The translations under genes and the position numbers were made by a program. This document shows positions 9,423-17,769 of a DNA stretch of 64,000 nucleotides, piece by piece. A model generated the notes under the pieces. It was not told where the DNA came from. It searched no databases and was given only the letters and a program-made list of their open reading frames with translations. The first letter of the stretch is position 1. Every line of letters starts with the position of its first letter. Origin of the DNA: Marinobacter iranensis (GTDB lineage Bacteria; Pseudomonadota; Gammaproteobacteria; Pseudomonadales; Oleiphilaceae); contig NZ_JANCMW010000007.1 in NCBI RefSeq assembly GCF_029207565.1, forward strand, positions 62,001 to 126,000. Reading direction: 5' to 3'.

Positions 9423-10541
9423 TCAGGTGAGTTCGCAGGCTTCCGTAATAACCCGGTTGCGGCCCGCCGCCTTGGCCTGGTAGAGCATCGCGTCAGCGCG
9501 GCATATGGCATCACTGACGCCCTTGCCGGGTATGTACTCAGCGATGCCGACAGTTACGGTGACGGGGACGCCGGCAATAGCTGCTCTTTCAATCGCCCTT
9601 CGGCAACGCTGGGCGGCATGGCGTGCACTGCGAAGGTCCACGCCGGGGGTTGCCACCAGAAATTCGTCACCGCCCCATCTTGCGGCGAGATCCACCTCGC
9701 GAACAGTGTTGGACAGAATCTCCGCGAACCCGCAAATCACCGCGTCACCAACTTCATGGCCATGGTCATCATTGATGCTCTTGAACTCGTCAATATCAAT
9801 AAGAATGATCGTCAGTGGGCGTTGATAGCGGTCGGCCAGAGCGGCTTCGGCAGACAGGAACTGATCAGCGCCCCGACGATTTGCCAGACCACAGAGCGGG
9901 TCCGTATGGGCCCAGTGCTGCAGGGCTTCGGCCCGCGAGAAAGCGCTCCAGGTACGGTCACGCAGTAGGGTTCCCGCGCTGGTCAGGGCCAGCAGCACGG
10001 CAAGGAAAAGATGGATGCGCACCAGGTATACCCAGTTATGGCAGTACTCGCCTGCCGCCTGGAAACAACCGAAGACCTCGTGGGTTGCCAGGATTCCTGA
10101 AAACAGGAAGGTCGCTATCCCGATGATCATGCCGCCCCGATAGCCCAGGGTGATGAAACCGCCGACAATCAGTATGCCCACGGCCCAGTAATGCCCGCCG
10201 GCCAGCAACAGAAGGTGTTCGTTCAGCGGGTCGCTGAAGGTGAAATGCCAGGCGAGACGGCTCAGAATCATGGTTCCCACCGCTGCTACGAGGGTGATTT
10301 CCATTGTTCTGAGAGGGGAAGACTTGCGCCAGAAAGCGACGCTCAAGAGGGCGAGAATCGCTGAAAAAGCGGGGTAGGCCACGGCAATAAACGGATCGCC
10401 CTCTTCCCGGAATGCCCAGCTAAGCATCATGATGGCTATGGTGAGGGTGAGTACGCCGAGATAGGTGCGCCGCCGGTAGATTTCAAGACGGTTCAGTTCT
10501 GTTCTGACGGCGTGGAGATGGTTTCCGGGTGCTGGATCCAT
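9423..10541 (-). CDS. Membrane diguanylate cyclase (GGDEF)
   Basis: Makes cyclic di-GMP. 372 residues: five or six hydrophobic segments between residues 27 and 195 form a membrane sensor of no family I can name, then a GGDEF domain. The active motif G-G-D-E-F is at residues 290-294 and the allosteric I-site R-E-V-D sits at the correct five-residue distance before it (281-284), so product inhibition is expected. Convergent with the solute-binding protein gene, eight bases apart. No EAL domain is present. Confidence 0.92.
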   Translation of the reverse strand: MDPAPGNHLHAVRTELNRLEIYRRRTYLGVLTLTIAIMMLSWAFREEGDPFIAVAYPAFSAILALLSVAFWRKSSPLRTMEITLVAAVGTMILSRLAWHFTFSDPLNEHLLLLAGGHYWAVGILIVGGFITLGYRGGMIIGIATFLFSGILATHEVFGCFQAAGEYCHNWVYLVRIHLFLAVLLALTSAGTLLRDRTWSAFSRAEALQHWAHTDPLCGLANRRGADQFLSAEAALADRYQRPLTIILIDIDEFKSINDDHGHEVGDAVICGFAEILSNTVREVDLAARWGGDEFLVATPGVDLRSARHAAQRCRRAIERAAIAGVPVTVTVGIAEYIPGKGVSDAICRADAMLYQAKAAGRNRVITEACELT

Positions 10542-10717
10542 AGCGTTTTTAAAATCCGTTTATAGCGGGAGGCCGTGCGTTCCCCGCGTGCCAACAGAAA
10601 ATAGTAGATAGACACTACAGATATTATCGTGCAATCCGTCCCCAAGTCCATGATTGCCAATCAATGTCTTGAGGCGGGATCATGGGGGCCTGTCAACTGG
10701 TAGGGTAGATAACAGGC

Positions 10718-11119
10718 ATGGCTGATCTTTACCAGATACTTGCCGATATCGTTCTCGCCATTCACGTGCTGGTGGTGGCGTTTGTTGTTCTTGGGCTGAT
10801 CCTGGTATTGGCCGGGAATCGCCTGGGCTGGCGCTGGGTCAATAACGTCTGGTTTCGTCTGGCTCATCTGGGCGCCATCGGGGTAGTGGTCGCGGAAGCC
10901 TGGCTGGGTATTGTCTGCCCGCTGACTACCCTGGAAATGTGGTTAAGGTCGAAAGCCGGCCTGGAGGGGTACGCCGGGAGCTTTATCGAGCACTGGCTGC
11001 AGCAGATCCTCTACTACGATGCACCAGCATGGGTATTTATTGCCGCCTATACAATTTTTGGGCTGCTGGTAGTGGCGAGTTGGTGGCGGTTCCCGCCCCG
11101 TTGGCGTAGACCGAAATGA
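10718..11119 (+). CDS. DUF2784 family small membrane protein
   Basis: 133 residues with about four hydrophobic segments (residues 10-30, 47-66, 90-100, 108-125). The W-R-W-V-N-N-x-W-F-R-x-A-H-L-G motif, the V-C-P-L-T-T-L-E element and the C-terminal W-W-R-F-P-P are typical of the DUF2784 family of inner-membrane proteins, whose function is not known. Starts at ATG 10718. Followed 27 bases later by the exchanger gene in the same direction, possibly one transcript. Confidence 0.85.
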   Translation: MADLYQILADIVLAIHVLVVAFVVLGLILVLAGNRLGWRWVNNVWFRLAHLGAIGVVVAEAWLGIVCPLTTLEMWLRSKAGLEGYAGSFIEHWLQQILYYDAPAWVFIAAYTIFGLLVVASWWRFPPRWRRPK

Positions 11120-11146
11120 CCCTTTTACCAAAGGAGCTCGATTGGC

Positions 11147-12190
11147 GTGGAGTTACCTTCTCCTGAAAACTGGACCCTATTGCAGGGCGGCCTTGTTTTC
11201 TGTGCATGTGCTGTGGTCATAGCGTTGGCAGGCACGCGGATTACCCGGGTTGTGGATCAACTGGCTGATCGCACCGGCATAGGTGAAGCCGCGGCTGGTG
11301 CGGTGTTGTTGGGTGCATCCACATCGCTGGGCGGCTCCGTGCTTTCGGTCACTGCGGCATGGCATGGTCATGCCGAACTGGCGGTAAGTAACGCCCTGGG
11401 CGGTATTGCCGTACAGACTTTCTTCCTCGCCGTCGCAGACATGGTGTATCGCCGCGCCAACCTGGAGCATGCCGCTGCCTCTGTACCGAACATGATGCAG
11501 AACGGACTACTGATCTGCCTGCTATCGCTGATCCTGTTCGCTCCCTATTTACCGGACGTGACGGTCCTTGGCGTTCATCCGGTGACACCAGTCCTGCTGG
11601 GGGCCTACATCTATGGCATCTACCTGGTGCGCAATGCGTCGGAATCCCCCATGTGGCGGCCTTCCATTACCAGGGAGACGCGGGAGGACAAGCCGGACGA
11701 CGTAACAACCATGCCACCGCTGTTTCAGTTGTGGGCGGAGTTTCTGGTGCTGATGGGAGTGCTGGGTATTGCGGGTTGGACGCTGGAGCCAGCCGCAACG
11801 GTGATTGCCGAAAAGACCAATCTGACCCAGACGTTTGTCGGGGTTATGCTCACGGCCGTCAGCACTTCGATCCCGGAGCTGGTGACCTCCATAGCCGCCG
11901 TTCGCCGTGGGGCGCTGACCCTGGCCGTCGGCGGTATTATCGGGGGCAACGCCTTTGACACTCTGTTTACCGCAGCTTCCGACATCAGCTATCGTGAGGG
12001 GTCGATCTACCATGCCATGCCCGAGGATTCGAAATTCTGGGCAGTGCTGACCCTGTTGATGTCCGGTGTACTTATGATGGGGCTGATTCGCCGCGAGCGC
12101 CATGGTATCGGCCAGATTGGTATGGAAAGCGTGGTTATTCTGGTTCTCTACGTGCTGGGGGTGGTGTTGTTGCTGGTAAACGGCGGCTAA
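11147..12190 (+). CDS. Sodium/calcium exchanger family (CaCA) membrane protein
   Basis: Cation antiporter of 347 residues with two inverted membrane halves. Each half carries an alpha repeat: G-A-S-T-S-L-G-G-S-V near residue 52 and T-A-V-S-T-S-I-P-E-L-V-T-S near residue 238, followed by G-G-N-A-F-D. The second repeat keeps the S-x-P-E ion-binding element; the first has S-L-G-G instead of S-x-P-E, so the two halves are not equally conserved. Starts with GTG at 11147, with AAGGAG at 11131-11136. Ion specificity (Ca2+, Na+, K+) cannot be decided by eye. Its end overlaps the convergent NlpC/P60 gene by four bases. Confidence 0.85.
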   Translation: MELPSPENWTLLQGGLVFCACAVVIALAGTRITRVVDQLADRTGIGEAAAGAVLLGASTSLGGSVLSVTAAWHGHAELAVSNALGGIAVQTFFLAVADMVYRRANLEHAAASVPNMMQNGLLICLLSLILFAPYLPDVTVLGVHPVTPVLLGAYIYGIYLVRNASESPMWRPSITRETREDKPDDVTTMPPLFQLWAEFLVLMGVLGIAGWTLEPAATVIAEKTNLTQTFVGVMLTAVSTSIPELVTSIAAVRRGALTLAVGGIIGGNAFDTLFTAASDISYREGSIYHAMPEDSKFWAVLTLLMSGVLMMGLIRRERHGIGQIGMESVVILVLYVLGVVLLLVNGG

Positions 12191-12693
12191 TCAAACCGCC
12201 GTGCCTGGCTGAACCGGCCACGCCAGTAGTAACCGTTGAGAGATGAGCGGGTAACGCCGATAGATGTTGATGAGTGAATAAAGCTGTCATCGCCCATGTA
12301 GATGCCGGCATGCTGATCCTTGCCCTTGATGCGGAAAAACACCAGGTCGCCGGCCCGGAGCTGGTCGCGCCCGACAACATCACCAGCGGCTAGCATTTGG
12401 GAGGTGGTGCGGGGTAACCGGCGCCCGAGGGCTTCGTCAAAGGCCGTGGTGATAAAACCGGAGCAGTCAAAGCCACTGGCGGAAGTGCCACCATAACGGT
12501 AGGGCGTGCCTTCGTAGCGCTCGAAAACCTGCCATAGACGATCAGCCTTTGCCGAGTCGCTGGCCGTAGGGGCTTCCGTGGCAGGCTGCCAGGTGGTGCC
12601 GTCGGTTGAACGCAGGTTCTGATTGCTGGCACAGCCTGCCAGGCCGAGTGCAATAATGATCGTGAGAAGCGGGAGTATTGGTCGCCGATTCAT
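12187..12693 (-). CDS. NlpC/P60 family peptidoglycan hydrolase lipoprotein
   Basis: Lipoprotein of 168 residues anchored in the envelope. Lipobox L-A-G-C near residue 21. The NlpC/P60 domain shows the catalytic cysteine in F-D-C-S-G-F, the histidine in Q-H-A-G-I-Y, and the Y-R-Y-G-G start; it should cleave the D-Glu/meso-DAP peptide bond in peptidoglycan stems. Start chosen at ATG 12693, which has GAGGTT nine bases upstream and puts the signal peptide at the N-terminus; an upstream ATG at 12720 would add nine residues. Resembles Spr/MepS and NlpC. Confidence 0.9.
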   Translation of the reverse strand: MNRRPILPLLTIIIALGLAGCASNQNLRSTDGTTWQPATEAPTASDSAKADRLWQVFERYEGTPYRYGGTSASGFDCSGFITTAFDEALGRRLPRTTSQMLAAGDVVGRDQLRAGDLVFFRIKGKDQHAGIYMGDDSFIHSSTSIGVTRSSLNGYYWRGRFSQARRFD

Positions 12694-12892
12694 TGGGTGT
12701 AACCTCAAACCATTCAACATGGGGCTACTCTAAAAGGCCCGGCATTGGTTTGTCAGGTTAAAGTTTGCTTTGATTTGTGTTCCCACACACGCCACTTGAC
12801 GGCTTGAGGCCGTTTTGCCAACTATGGGTAACCGCTTTCAGCCCCGAGGTGTCAATGAGTCCTCCGTTCTCCGACAAGATCCGACGCCCTTT

Positions 12893-14791
12893 ATGACACT
12901 ACGCCGTTTTCTGTTTTGGCTGCTGGCCCTGCTTGTGCTGCTGGTGCTTGCCGGCGCCTGGTATGCCCGCGTTGCCTGGGAGGAGTGGCGGCAGTTGAAC
13001 AATGTCCGGAATTTCCAATGGCAGGGCGTTGCGCTGTCGCTGTCCGGTGTTCAGATTGAACGTTTTTCCGTAAGCCAGATCCGGGATGGTCAGCCCTATG
13101 TTGCCGAGGGCAAAGATTTGTCGTTGGGCTGGAGTTGGCACTGGTATGGGCCGATGCCGAATGTGGTCCGGGTGGGCCGATTGACCGTGGATATCCCGGC
13201 GTGGCCCGGCTCCGGGGAGCAGGGCGACTCCACAGGGTTTGCCCGTGATCTGCCGCTCTGGTTGCCTGACGCAATTTCTGTAGAGCAACTTGTGCTTTCG
13301 CTTCCGGAAGGTATACGCGTGGAGGGGGATCTGGCTGTTACTCGCCTATCCGTGCCTGACGAACGTGAAGTGGTCACGGATTCGATGAACATAGAGGCTC
13401 CGATTGGCGGGGTGACCCTCGCCGGATGGCAGTTCAATGAGGGGAGGGCAAACTTGCTGTTTGCCGGTAGGGCCAGTGAGGAATCCGCGACTCTGGATTT
13501 CAGGGAAAACACCCATCTCGAATTTGCCGGGGTGGATGCCCCGGACGACACCGTGCGGTTGGACAAGCTCAACGTTAAGCTGGCTGGAGGGGAACTGACG
13601 GCCGGGTATAGCCTGCAACCAATGATGCTGGAGAGCCTGGATTACGTGGGCCGTGCAAGCGCAACCACGGCAGCTATCCACCACTCACAGTTGCATTCCC
13701 AACCCTGGCGTCTTGACGGTCGGGTGGATGGCACCCTGGAAAGTCTGGGTCTTGACGGCAGGCTGTCTTCCGATGCCGGTGCCGCAGCCGATATTGATCT
13801 CAGCTTCCCGTTCAATGGTGTTCCCGAACTGGATGTTGAAATGACTGCCACGGGTGAACCGGGAGGGCAGGCACTGGCGGATACATTCACCGCCTGGCCG
13901 GAGGAACTTGAGATCGGAGAGGGGAACATCAAAGCAACCCTGGGCCTGAGTTTTCCACCCGAAGAAACCCAGGTTAAGGGGGAGATTGATTTTGAGGGCC
14001 TTGGCGGGCTGTATGCCCGGACAGCCTGGGCAGGTCTCAATGGCAAGACAACCATTGACCTCGCCGGCAACCAACTGGGTATACGGTTGCCCAGCCTTGC
14101 ACTGGATACAGTCAATCCGGGCATTGCCCTCAACAACATCCAGGTTGCCGGTCGCTATCGCTCGACCACGGGGCAGCTTACCGCCGGTGCGCTGACGTTG
14201 GACCGGGCGACCGCGGAGCTTCTGGGCGGCCGTGTTCGGGTCGACCCCGGAGAATGGCAACTCTCGCAAATGCCCCTGCGGGTTCCTCTTGAACTTTCCG
14301 GCATTGAACTTTCGCAACTGATGCAGGTGTACCCTGCGGAGGGTCTTGCAGGCAGTGGTGTGCTTCAGGGAACAGTTCCGCTGCGAATCAGCGGGCAGGG
14401 GGTCAGCATTGATTCCGGGCAGGTAGAGGCGGTGGCCCCCGGCGGCACACTGAAGCTGCCGGCAGACCGGTTGAAGGGCATGGCACAGGGTAACGAGGCG
14501 ATGACACTGGTGGTCCGTGCCATGCAAAACTTTAACTACTCCGTTCTCACCAGCACGATAGACTATGCTCAGGATGGTACGCTGGTTCTGGGGTTGCGCC
14601 TTGAGGGCAGCAGCCCCGATGTGCGCGACGGGCACCCGATCGTACTCAACATCAACCTGGAAGAGGACATACCGGCGTTGCTGACCAGCCTGCAGCTCAG
14701 TGGCCGGGTCAATGAAGCCGTGACGGAAAAAGTGCGCAACCTGATGCAGAAACGGGGTACGGAGCGCCAGTCAACCGAATCGGGGAATTAA
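12893..14791 (+). CDS. ydbH: YdbH-like intermembrane phospholipid transport protein
   Basis: AsmA-like bridge protein: a single N-terminal membrane anchor (residues 5-27) and a long periplasmic part rich in beta strands, about 632 residues in total. In E. coli YdbH works redundantly with TamB and YhdP to carry phospholipids to the outer membrane and needs the lipoprotein YnbE. The same three-gene order ydbH-ynbE-ydbL follows here, which is the strongest evidence for the name. It is shorter than the E. coli protein (about 880 residues). The N-terminus is uncertain: I use ATG 12893, which puts the anchor at the very start; ATG 12824 and TTG 12815 are also in frame. Confidence 0.8.
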   Translation: MTLRRFLFWLLALLVLLVLAGAWYARVAWEEWRQLNNVRNFQWQGVALSLSGVQIERFSVSQIRDGQPYVAEGKDLSLGWSWHWYGPMPNVVRVGRLTVDIPAWPGSGEQGDSTGFARDLPLWLPDAISVEQLVLSLPEGIRVEGDLAVTRLSVPDEREVVTDSMNIEAPIGGVTLAGWQFNEGRANLLFAGRASEESATLDFRENTHLEFAGVDAPDDTVRLDKLNVKLAGGELTAGYSLQPMMLESLDYVGRASATTAAIHHSQLHSQPWRLDGRVDGTLESLGLDGRLSSDAGAAADIDLSFPFNGVPELDVEMTATGEPGGQALADTFTAWPEELEIGEGNIKATLGLSFPPEETQVKGEIDFEGLGGLYARTAWAGLNGKTTIDLAGNQLGIRLPSLALDTVNPGIALNNIQVAGRYRSTTGQLTAGALTLDRATAELLGGRVRVDPGEWQLSQMPLRVPLELSGIELSQLMQVYPAEGLAGSGVLQGTVPLRISGQGVSIDSGQVEAVAPGGTLKLPADRLKGMAQGNEAMTLVVRAMQNFNYSVLTSTIDYAQDGTLVLGLRLEGSSPDVRDGHPIVLNINLEEDIPALLTSLQLSGRVNEAVTEKVRNLMQKRGTERQSTESGN

Positions 14792-14806
14792 TCAGGAGTG
14801 AGGCAG

Positions 14807-15025
14807 ATGGACGAATACAGGCCGGGCGGTTCGCCCGGGAAGGGTCGTAATACACTGGTGATACTCGCGCTTGCTCTGGGTGTGGCAGCATGCACACCCA
14901 CCGTGCGGATGGAGGCACCCAAGGAGCCCATCACCGTGAACCTGAACGTCAAGATCCAGCACGAAATTTACGTGAAGGTGGATAAAGACGTGGAAGAACT
15001 TTTCGGCGAGAAGGGCTTGTTCTGA
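14807..15025 (+). CDS. ynbE: YnbE-like outer-membrane lipoprotein
   Basis: Small lipoprotein of 72 residues with lipobox V-A-A-C near residue 29 and the conserved I-T-V-N-L-N-V-K-I-Q-H-E-I-Y-V-K strand that marks the YnbE family. In E. coli YnbE sits in the outer membrane and stacks by beta augmentation onto the C-terminus of YdbH to complete the lipid bridge. Start at ATG 14807 with AGGAG at 14794-14798. It lies 15 bases after ydbH, and its stop codon overlaps an in-frame upstream ATG of ydbL, so the three genes form an operon. Confidence 0.88.
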   Translation: MDEYRPGGSPGKGRNTLVILALALGVAACTPTVRMEAPKEPITVNLNVKIQHEIYVKVDKDVEELFGEKGLF

Positions 15026-15054
15026 TGGTCAATTCTGAATCCAGGGGGTCACTC

Positions 15055-15399
15055 ATGAAACGGTTTGCACAACTCAGTGCGTTCATCCTTGTGCTTTGCC
15101 TGGCCGCGCCCGCCTTTTCGATGGGGCTGGAAGAAGCTAAAAGTCGGTTGGATGCGGCAAAACAGCAGGGGCTGGTGGGCGAAACCCCAACCGGTTATCT
15201 GGAGGTGGTCAAGGCTGACGGTAATGCCCGCGGTATTGTCGAGGCCATCAACAAGGCCAGGCGTGACGAATACGCCCGCATTGCAGAAAAACACGACATT
15301 CCCGTAACCCAGGTGGAAACAGTGGCCGGCCAGAAAGCACTGGATAAGACACCGTCGGGGCAGTACATCCTGAAGGATGGGGAGTGGGTCAAAAAATAG
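15055..15399 (+). CDS. ydbL: YdbL family (DUF1318) periplasmic protein
   Basis: Secreted protein of 114 residues: signal peptide of about 22 residues ending A-F-S, then the DUF1318 pattern L-x-x-A-K-x-x-G-L-V-G-E-T-P-T-G-Y-L and R-x-E-Y-A-x-I-A-E-K-H. In E. coli YdbL acts as a periplasmic chaperone-like factor that controls YdbH-YnbE assembly. I chose ATG 15055 because AGGGGG lies eight bases upstream and the signal peptide then begins M-K-R-F; an ATG at 15025 would overlap ynbE. Confidence 0.88.
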   Translation: MKRFAQLSAFILVLCLAAPAFSMGLEEAKSRLDAAKQQGLVGETPTGYLEVVKADGNARGIVEAINKARRDEYARIAEKHDIPVTQVETVAGQKALDKTPSGQYILKDGEWVKK

Positions 15400-15429
15400 A
15401 TAGCAGTGCCCCGGGACGCCTGCAGCGCA

Positions 15430-16611
15430 CTAGTGATCGCCCTCGCCCCACCAGCGGAACCTGAGCGGCATGGATGCACCGATCTGTACGTCTGGTGAGT
15501 CTTCGGTGACGCCAATGCCCAATGAAATGTCTGCAGTTTGTGAGTTGCTGATGGCAAAGGACCCGCCCACCGAAAAGGTTCCGGTTGTCAGGTAGGAGCC
15601 CGGAACGGCTTCGCCATCCAGACGGCTGCGTTCGGTAAACTGCTGGTCGTAGGCAAACGACAGCGAACTGGTCAGGTTCAGGGCAATAGCCGTACCGAGG
15701 GAGAAGCCTATGCTGTTTCCCGGCTCAAAGCGGCCCGCGTCTTCCCGCGTGGAGAGGTTCCAGCTGTAATTGGCGCCGCCAAAATACACCAGCGGGTCCA
15801 CCACCTTTACGCCGGTTAGGCCCAGGTTGATAGAATCATAGCCGCTTCCAAGGGCAATCGGGTTGCGTTCTGTTACATCAAACGGGCTGCGCCCACTGGT
15901 GGATTTCCAGCGCAGGCTGGCAAGAATATCCGGCCAACTACCTTCGCCATAAAGCAGCTGATGGCTGATGCCCAGGGAAATGTCACCCAGCCCATCGGCA
16001 CTGCTGATTGTTTCTTCATTGTCAGCACTAAATCTGCGTTCTTCGCTGTAACCATAGGGAATGCGAACATCCAGTTGTGAATCCCAGGGCAGGCCAATGC
16101 GGGTGGTCAGTGCGGCGGTCGTCTGGTTGCGCTTGACCCGTTCAGACACGATATCACCCACGACAAGTACCGGCAGGATGGTGAATCCGTCGATGACGAT
16201 ATTGTCGGCAGAACTGTGAGCGTATGACAGTGAAGGTTCGACATCGACTGTGCCGGGTGGCAGCAACAGTCCGCTGCGTTCAATCAGCGTTTGCTGGAAG
16301 GCGGTGCGCACCAGACGTTCCTGTTCACGTTGCTCTTCTTGGCTCAGTTCTGGCAGAGGCGGCGCTTGTGCTGGCGTCCCATCGCTCTGGCCGACAGCTG
16401 CATCCGGCCTGGATTGTTCGATATCCGAAACGCGCTGCTCCAGCAACAGAATTTTCCGGTTGAGCTGCTCGATCAGCCGGTTTTGCTGCTCAATAACACG
16501 GCGCAAGGTGTCTGTCTGTTCCGGTGGTATCAGATCTGTCTGTGCATTGAGGACACTGAAGGGCATCAGGCATACAGCCAGCACTGCCGTGAAGGACAAC
16601 CGGCGATGCAT
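15430..16611 (-). CDS. Outer-membrane beta-barrel with N-terminal coiled coil (FapF-like)
   Basis: 393 residues. Signal peptide to about residue 23, a heptad-rich coiled coil at 34-66 (L-R-R-V-I-E-Q-Q-N-R-L-I-E-Q-L), a Pro/Gln-rich linker, a short helix near 93-112, then alternating beta strands starting at L-L-P-P-G-T-V-D-V-E-P and ending in R-F-R-W-W, like MetA-pathway barrels. This order (coiled coil, plug helix, barrel) matches FapF, the outer-membrane pore that secretes functional amyloid subunits in Pseudomonas. It is the last gene of a five-gene operon, two bases after the C39 protease gene. The operon link to three secreted repeat proteins supports the secretion role; a general outer-membrane transporter is the alternative. 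Confidence 0.7.
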   Translation of the reverse strand: MHRRLSFTAVLAVCLMPFSVLNAQTDLIPPEQTDTLRRVIEQQNRLIEQLNRKILLLEQRVSDIEQSRPDAAVGQSDGTPAQAPPLPELSQEEQREQERLVRTAFQQTLIERSGLLLPPGTVDVEPSLSYAHSSADNIVIDGFTILPVLVVGDIVSERVKRNQTTAALTTRIGLPWDSQLDVRIPYGYSEERRFSADNEETISSADGLGDISLGISHQLLYGEGSWPDILASLRWKSTSGRSPFDVTERNPIALGSGYDSINLGLTGVKVVDPLVYFGGANYSWNLSTREDAGRFEPGNSIGFSLGTAIALNLTSSLSFAYDQQFTERSRLDGEAVPGSYLTTGTFSVGGSFAISNSQTADISLGIGVTEDSPDVQIGASMPLRFRWWGEGDH

Positions 16612-16613
16612 GA

Positions 16614-17315
16614 TTATCGCCTCGTGGCCGGCACCGGGCCGGCGCCGCGGCTTAGTCGGTAAACATAGTTGAGATCAGGCACACTCAGATGCATGGCCTC
16701 CGATGCCAGCGCAGCACGTCGTTTGTCGCTGGCATCGGCCGGTTCCACCACGAAGCCGATACCGCTGGTCCAGAACTGACGGAACTGGTGTTGTGAGAGT
16801 GTCAGGTTGCCGAAGGCCGGGTCGCCGATAAGCACCTTGCCTGCGGCAACTCCCCGGAAAACCACGAAGTGGTCCAGCCCCCGTATCCGAACCGGTAATA
16901 TCATCGGAGCGTCAAAATCCGCCAGATCTTCCAGGGCCAGTTCACCGTAACCATTTGCGGAGTACCCCACGGCTTCTGCGAAGCGTTTCAGGTCCAGCAG
17001 GGAAAATCCGCCACGCCTGCGCACCAGGGCGGGGTCGGTATTCGCGAGAATGCTGACCGCTATGGTCGCCTCACTGTATGGTTCGTTGTAGTCGTAGGTC
17101 AGTATGGTGCTGAGGGCCGCGGCGCCACAGCTGATGTCCCAGCCCTGACGCACAAGGTTACGTTCACGCAGTTCCAGAAACGAGCGGACCGGTGCCTGGA
17201 AGCGCGCGGCGTTGCTGTCAACGGAAACGCTGGCCGCATAAAGTGGGGCAGTCAGCCCGACACCCATGATCAGCATTGCCACCTGATAAAACCGGCAGAT
17301 AAAGCGGACAGTCAT
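16614..17315 (-). CDS. Periplasmic C39-family cysteine protease (FapD-like)
   Basis: 233 residues with an N-terminal signal or anchor (residues 9-28). Peptidase C39 fold without an ABC transporter: oxyanion Gln57, catalytic Cys63 in D-I-S-C-G-A-A-A-L, His149 in L-D-H-F-V-V-F-R-G and Asp165 in I-G-D-P-A-F-G. The R-G-G-F-S-L-L-D-L-K-R-F element around residue 101 is typical of FapD and related stand-alone C39 proteases. The start overlaps the stop of the preceding small gene by four bases (ATGA), so they are coupled. It likely processes the three secreted proteins encoded just upstream, each of which has a leader-like motif after its signal peptide. The site of cleavage is inferred. Confidence 0.8.
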   Translation of the reverse strand: MTVRFICRFYQVAMLIMGVGLTAPLYAASVSVDSNAARFQAPVRSFLELRERNLVRQGWDISCGAAALSTILTYDYNEPYSEATIAVSILANTDPALVRRRGGFSLLDLKRFAEAVGYSANGYGELALEDLADFDAPMILPVRIRGLDHFVVFRGVAAGKVLIGDPAFGNLTLSQHQFRQFWTSGIGFVVEPADASDKRRAALASEAMHLSVPDLNYVYRLSRGAGPVPATRR

Positions 17316-17743
17316 TTCAGACCGCCAATGCCCGTTATGCCAGATGGCAAACCGTTCAGGTTTGCCTGGTTAATGGCCCCGATACGGGAATCGATCGAGA
17401 TGTTCAGGTTCAGCAGCACGTTTACCGCTGAATTCACCGCGTTGATGTTAATCACCGAACCAAGGCCGCTTTGCGCACCGCCACTGAGGTTCAGGTAACC
17501 CGGCGCAATGCCTGGGCTGAACCCGGCCGCATACAGGCTTCCGTCGGCGGTAATAACCCGGCCGGAGCGGGTGGTTCTGACCACATCGAATGTCAGTATT
17601 TCCGTCCTGTCACTACCGGCGGCACCTGCTGTGATGGTGTGAAGTGTGGCATCATCCAGGGGTTGACGTTTTTCCGCCATAGCCTGCAAAGGCCAGCAGG
17701 CAACCAGGGCGACGAATACAGCCTTTTTCCATTGTCTGATCAT
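17312..17743 (-). CDS. Small secreted repeat-module protein, candidate amyloid-type subunit
   Basis: 143 residues starting at ATG 17743 (AAGGAG nine bases upstream). Signal peptide to about residue 23 (A-M-A), then a leader-like stretch P-L-D-D-A-T-L-H-T-I-T-A-G at residues 28-40. A single hydrophobic Asn-rich module follows at about 86-116 (S-G-G-A-Q-S-G-L-G-S-V, then I-N-A-V-N-S-A-V-N), with I-N-Q-A-N-L near 123. The same module occurs twice in each of the two larger proteins encoded upstream. I do not recognise a named family; a minor or nucleating subunit (FapB-like in position and size) is a hypothesis based on operon context. Confidence 0.7.
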   Translation of the reverse strand: MIRQWKKAVFVALVACWPLQAMAEKRQPLDDATLHTITAGAAGSDRTEILTFDVVRTTRSGRVITADGSLYAAGFSPGIAPGYLNLSGGAQSGLGSVININAVNSAVNVLLNLNISIDSRIGAINQANLNGLPSGITGIGGLK

Positions 17744-17769
17744 GACGAACTGCTCCTTTTGCGTCACGG

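Noticed and set aside
16614-17743. C39 protease plus leader-bearing small protein as a bacteriocin locus
   Set aside because: There is no ABC exporter, no immunity gene and the candidate substrates are large Sec-exported proteins; a coiled-coil barrel in the operon fits amyloid secretion better.
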